In this document: positions 61,690-64,000 of the stretch, in pieces
How positions within the stretch are numbered: position 1 is the stretch's first letter
Layout of the letters: each line of letters starts with the position of its first letter
Assembly: GCF_019038435.1 (NCBI RefSeq)
Contig: NZ_JAGPOX010000024.1
Location: 1 to 64,000 of the forward strand
Source: Nocardia alni
GTDB lineage: Bacteria; Actinomycetota; Actinomycetes; Mycobacteriales; Mycobacteriaceae
Length of the DNA: 64,000 nucleotides
Reading direction: 5' to 3'
The notes under the pieces: model-generated
Databases searched by the model: none
What the model was told of the DNA's origin: nothing
What the model saw: the letters and a program-made list of their open reading frames with translations, nothing else
Made by a program: the position numbers and the translations under genes

Positions 61690-62934
61690 GTGAGCGATAC
61701 AGGACCAGGTGTGCGGGGTGAATCCCCGATGGCGTATGGATCCTCGGTATCCGCCGACTCGCATGTCCGGCTGGATGTCCCCGCGTTCGCGGCCGATCCG
61801 CACCGTGTCTACGCAGGGATGCGGCGGCACGGCCCGTTGGTACCGGTCGAGCTTTCTCCGGGTGTGCCGGCGACGCTCGTGATCGGCTACCAGGTGGCCG
61901 TGGAGATCCTCAACGACGAGCAGCATTTCCCTGCCGATTCCCGTCGATGGGAGAAGAACGCTTCGCCGGACTGCCCCCTGGTGCCGATGCTGGGTTACCG
62001 GCAGAATGCGCTGCGCACCGCGGGTGCGGAGCACAAGCGGTACCGGCGCACCATCATCGCCGCGTTGGAAACCGTCGACCTGCACAGGGTGCACGACGCG
62101 GTGGCGCGGGCCGCCGAGGCGTTGATCAACAGTTTCTGCGAGCGCGGTACCGCTGACCTGCGGACGGACTACGCGTTTCCGTTGACCTTCCGGGTCCTGA
62201 GCGAACTGATGGGTTTTCCCGAAGATGCCGCGGCCGCGGCTTATCAGGGGATGGCCGCGATGCTGGAGGGCGTCGGCGCCGAGGAGGGGCAGCAGCGTTT
62301 CGTCGAGGCTCTGATCGAAGTTGTCCAGCAGAAGCAGGCCGCGCCGGGCGACGATCTGACCTCGGAGCTGCTGAGGCATCCGGACGGGCTCGATCTGATG
62401 GAGATGGTGAATCAGGCGGCGCTGCTGTTCTCGATGGGCACGGAGCCGGCCTGCAATCTTATCCTCAACGCGTTGCTGCTGTTGATGACCGACGAACAAT
62501 ACGCCGGTGAGATCCTCAGCGGCACCATGGATACCCGGGATGCCATCGATGCCGTGCTGTTCGAGGATCCGCCGCTGGCGAACTGGTGTGTGAGCTACCC
62601 CAGACAGCCGCAACTCGTCGGCGATGTGTGGCTGCCGGCCGATCAACCGGTAGTGGTCAGCTTGGCCGCGTGCAACAACGATCCCGTCGTGGGTGGTGAC
62701 CGCAGAGGCAACCGGTCGCACCTGGCGTGGGGCGCCGGTCCGCACGCCTGCCCGGCCCAGCCCCTCGCTCTGACGATCGCCTCGCAGGGCATCGATCTGC
62801 TGCTCGATGCCCTGCCGGACATCCGTCCGCAAATACCTGTGCGGCAACTGGATTGGAGGCTGGGGCAGTTCCACCGCGCCTTGGCGGCACTACCGGTTCG
62901 GTTCCCGGCCTGCCCGCCGATGCGTCTCGCCTGA
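61690..62934 (+). CDS. Cytochrome P450 lacking the ExxR motif
   Basis: 414 residues from the GTG at 61690; an ATG at 61729 is the alternative. The heme-binding segment is WGAGPHACPAQ with ligand Cys354. The I-helix reads LFSMGTEPACN, lacking the usual acid-Thr pair. The K-helix, which should show ExxR, reads AIDAVLFEDPPLANW, followed by VSYPRQPQLVG. A few actinomycete P450s (CYP157-type, often in conservon operons) share this loss. No conservon partner genes are near. Reaction unknown; redox partners not in the window. Confidence 0.87.
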   Translation: MSDTGPGVRGESPMAYGSSVSADSHVRLDVPAFAADPHRVYAGMRRHGPLVPVELSPGVPATLVIGYQVAVEILNDEQHFPADSRRWEKNASPDCPLVPMLGYRQNALRTAGAEHKRYRRTIIAALETVDLHRVHDAVARAAEALINSFCERGTADLRTDYAFPLTFRVLSELMGFPEDAAAAAYQGMAAMLEGVGAEEGQQRFVEALIEVVQQKQAAPGDDLTSELLRHPDGLDLMEMVNQAALLFSMGTEPACNLILNALLLLMTDEQYAGEILSGTMDTRDAIDAVLFEDPPLANWCVSYPRQPQLVGDVWLPADQPVVVSLAACNNDPVVGGDRRGNRSHLAWGAGPHACPAQPLALTIASQGIDLLLDALPDIRPQIPVRQLDWRLGQFHRALAALPVRFPACPPMRLA

Positions 62935-63370
62935 TGGGCGACGCGATAGACTCTCAGCTGGCGGATTCACCTGTCGCGCAGAGGCAGCCGTGGTGACGGC
63001 ATCGGCAGATCCTCCTATCCTGCAACGACATCCGGTCGACCTGTGTGCGTCGCTGATGTCAGGCAACGGACCTGACGGAGGTTGTGTGGAACCACGCACG
63101 CGCGCAAGGATATTCCGTTAATCTATAGCCTGTACTTGTCTGGGAGATTGCTGCTCGGTGAGTTCATCCGCGCACCGATGAGCTCGTGACATCAACCGAG
63201 TCGCGGCAGCACGAGGGAGGGGGGTGAGGACTTCTGCGGCATCATCGTCCGCGGCATCCGACCTCGCGCCCAGCTTTTCCCTGGGCCAGATCACTGTCGG
63301 TTCGGCCCATGGTCGAGCCGAGCCGCTGTCCAGGCGTCTCACGGCAACTCATCGAAAGGCGGGCCCCACG
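62935..63370. other. Intergenic region without a supported gene
   Basis: About 440 bp between P450 and monooxygenase genes. Nothing conserved was recognised; a possible ribosome-binding site (GAAAGG) precedes 63371. Confidence 0.4.
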
Positions 63371-64000
63371 ATGACATCGACCTCGGAGCACTCCGAATTC
63401 CCGACCGGGCAGGAAGCTCGCGAGATCGACGCGGTCGTCGTCGGAGCCGGATTCGCCGGTCTCCACATGCTGCACAAGCTGCGCGAACTCGGACTCTCGG
63501 TACAGGTATACGAAGCCGGCGACGGACTCGGCGGCACGTGGTTCTGGAACCGCTATCCGGGCGCACGCGTCGATGTGAAGAGCATGTACTACAACTACTC
63601 CTTCGACCCGGAACTCGAACAGGAGTGGGAGTGGACGGAGAAGTATCCGCCGCAGCCGGAGCTGCTCCGCTACATCAACCACGTCGCCGATCGTTTCGAT
63701 CTGCGTAAGGACGTGCGGTTGCGGACCCGCGTCACCGCTGCGGTCTACGACGAGTCCGCCGCGCGGTGGCGGATCACGACCGATCGGGGTGAGGTCGTCT
63801 CGGCGCGGTTCGCGATCATGGCGACAGGCTGTCTGTCGGTGCCGAAGATGGTGGAGATTCCGGGCATCGAGACCTTCCGGGGCCGCAGCTTCCACACCGG
63901 TCACTGGCCCGAGCGGGAGGTGGACTTCACCGGCCGGCGGGTCGCGGTGATCGGGACCGGTTCCTCTGGGGTGCAGGTCATCCCGCTCATCGCCCGAACG
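63371..64000 (+). CDS. Baeyer-Villiger monooxygenase, N-terminal part (runs off right edge)
   Basis: The first 210 residues are visible. The FAD site GAGFAGL near residue 25, GGTWFWNRYPGARVDVKSMYY, the exact family fingerprint FRGRSFHTGHWPE and the NADPH site VIGTGSSG show a canonical cyclohexanone-monooxygenase-type enzyme. Unlike the protein at 1700 the fingerprint is perfect. ATG at 63371 with GAAAGG about 16 bp upstream. It may form an operon with genes beyond the window. Confidence 0.93.
   Translation, partial: MTSTSEHSEFPTGQEAREIDAVVVGAGFAGLHMLHKLRELGLSVQVYEAGDGLGGTWFWNRYPGARVDVKSMYYNYSFDPELEQEWEWTEKYPPQPELLRYINHVADRFDLRKDVRLRTRVTAAVYDESAARWRITTDRGEVVSARFAIMATGCLSVPKMVEIPGIETFRGRSFHTGHWPEREVDFTGRRVAVIGTGSSGVQVIPLIART

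Noticed and set aside
63118..63342. 74-codon leftward frame upstream of the second monooxygenase
   Set aside because: No ribosome-binding site, motif or conserved neighbour; likely chance.

Overview
The window looks like an accessory, catabolism-rich stretch of a high-GC actinomycete chromosome, most likely a Nocardia/Rhodococcus/Mycobacterium relative (Mycobacteriales). The evidence is the high GC, frequent GTG starts, short-chain dehydrogenases of the mycofactocin-coupled type, a KshB-like flavin/2Fe-2S reductase, Baeyer-Villiger monooxygenases and many TetR/MarR/GntR regulators. No rRNA or tRNA gene, CRISPR array or replication origin was seen. The 14.3-26.2 kb block looks even more GC-rich and Streptomyces-like in codon use than its neighbours and may be acquired.

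Layout. (1) 0-3.6 kb: MFS transporter (runs off the left edge) divergent from a Baeyer-Villiger monooxygenase. (2) 3.7-8.7 kb: leftward operon of two mycofactocin-type SDRs, a double carboxymuconolactone-decarboxylase-fold protein and an aldehyde dehydrogenase, divergent from a TetR gene across a perfect 16-bp palindrome. (3) 9-13 kb: rightward cluster of an SDR-derived fragment, an SDR without catalytic residues, a LolA-like protein, an ECF sigma factor with a SnoaL-like tail, a tiny sigma-like ORF and an NAD(P)-binding protein. (4) 13.2-14.1 kb: two head-to-head MarR-like genes. (5) 14.3-26.4 kb: GntR-controlled catabolic island with an extradiol dioxygenase, DapA-like aldolase, ornithine-cyclodeaminase-like protein, isochorismatase-fold hydrolase, SSADH-like dehydrogenase, dienelactone hydrolase and a complete branched-chain-type ABC transporter, ending in a broken second GntR. 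(6) 26.5-39.6 kb: LysR-associated cluster with LigI-, LigJ- and LigK/RraA-like enzymes (2-pyrone-4,6-dicarboxylate to pyruvate plus oxaloacetate), DapA-like, RidA, ThDP and dihydroxyphthalate-decarboxylase-like proteins, a second amidohydrolase and an Fbp-type ABC importer. (7) 39.7-46.1 kb: decayed zone with an aldehyde dehydrogenase remnant, disrupted IS5-type transposase, secreted hydrolase, TetR, a frameshifted SDR, an intact aldehyde dehydrogenase and a TetR lacking its DNA-binding half. (8) 46.2-57.8 kb: block bounded near both ends by paralogous MarR genes and sharing a repeated operator. It holds a reductase, SDR, CMD-fold protein, aldehyde dehydrogenase, amidohydrolase, two divergent Rieske oxygenases each translationally coupled to a ~111-aa unknown protein, and a TauD-type dioxygenase. 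(9) 57.8-64 kb: degenerate DNA, an SMI1/KNR4 protein, a TetR/SDR pair, an unusual P450 without the ExxR motif, and the start of a second Baeyer-Villiger monooxygenase.

The main new points are two operator families readable directly in the DNA: a GntR-type TGGATACNGTATCCA-like site at four promoters of block 5, and an AAGTACTTGATATTC site at four promoters of block 8. Others are the duplicated Rieske/small-protein pair, the LigI-LigJ-LigK pathway set without a visible ring-cleavage enzyme, and a string of enzymes that have lost catalytic residues.
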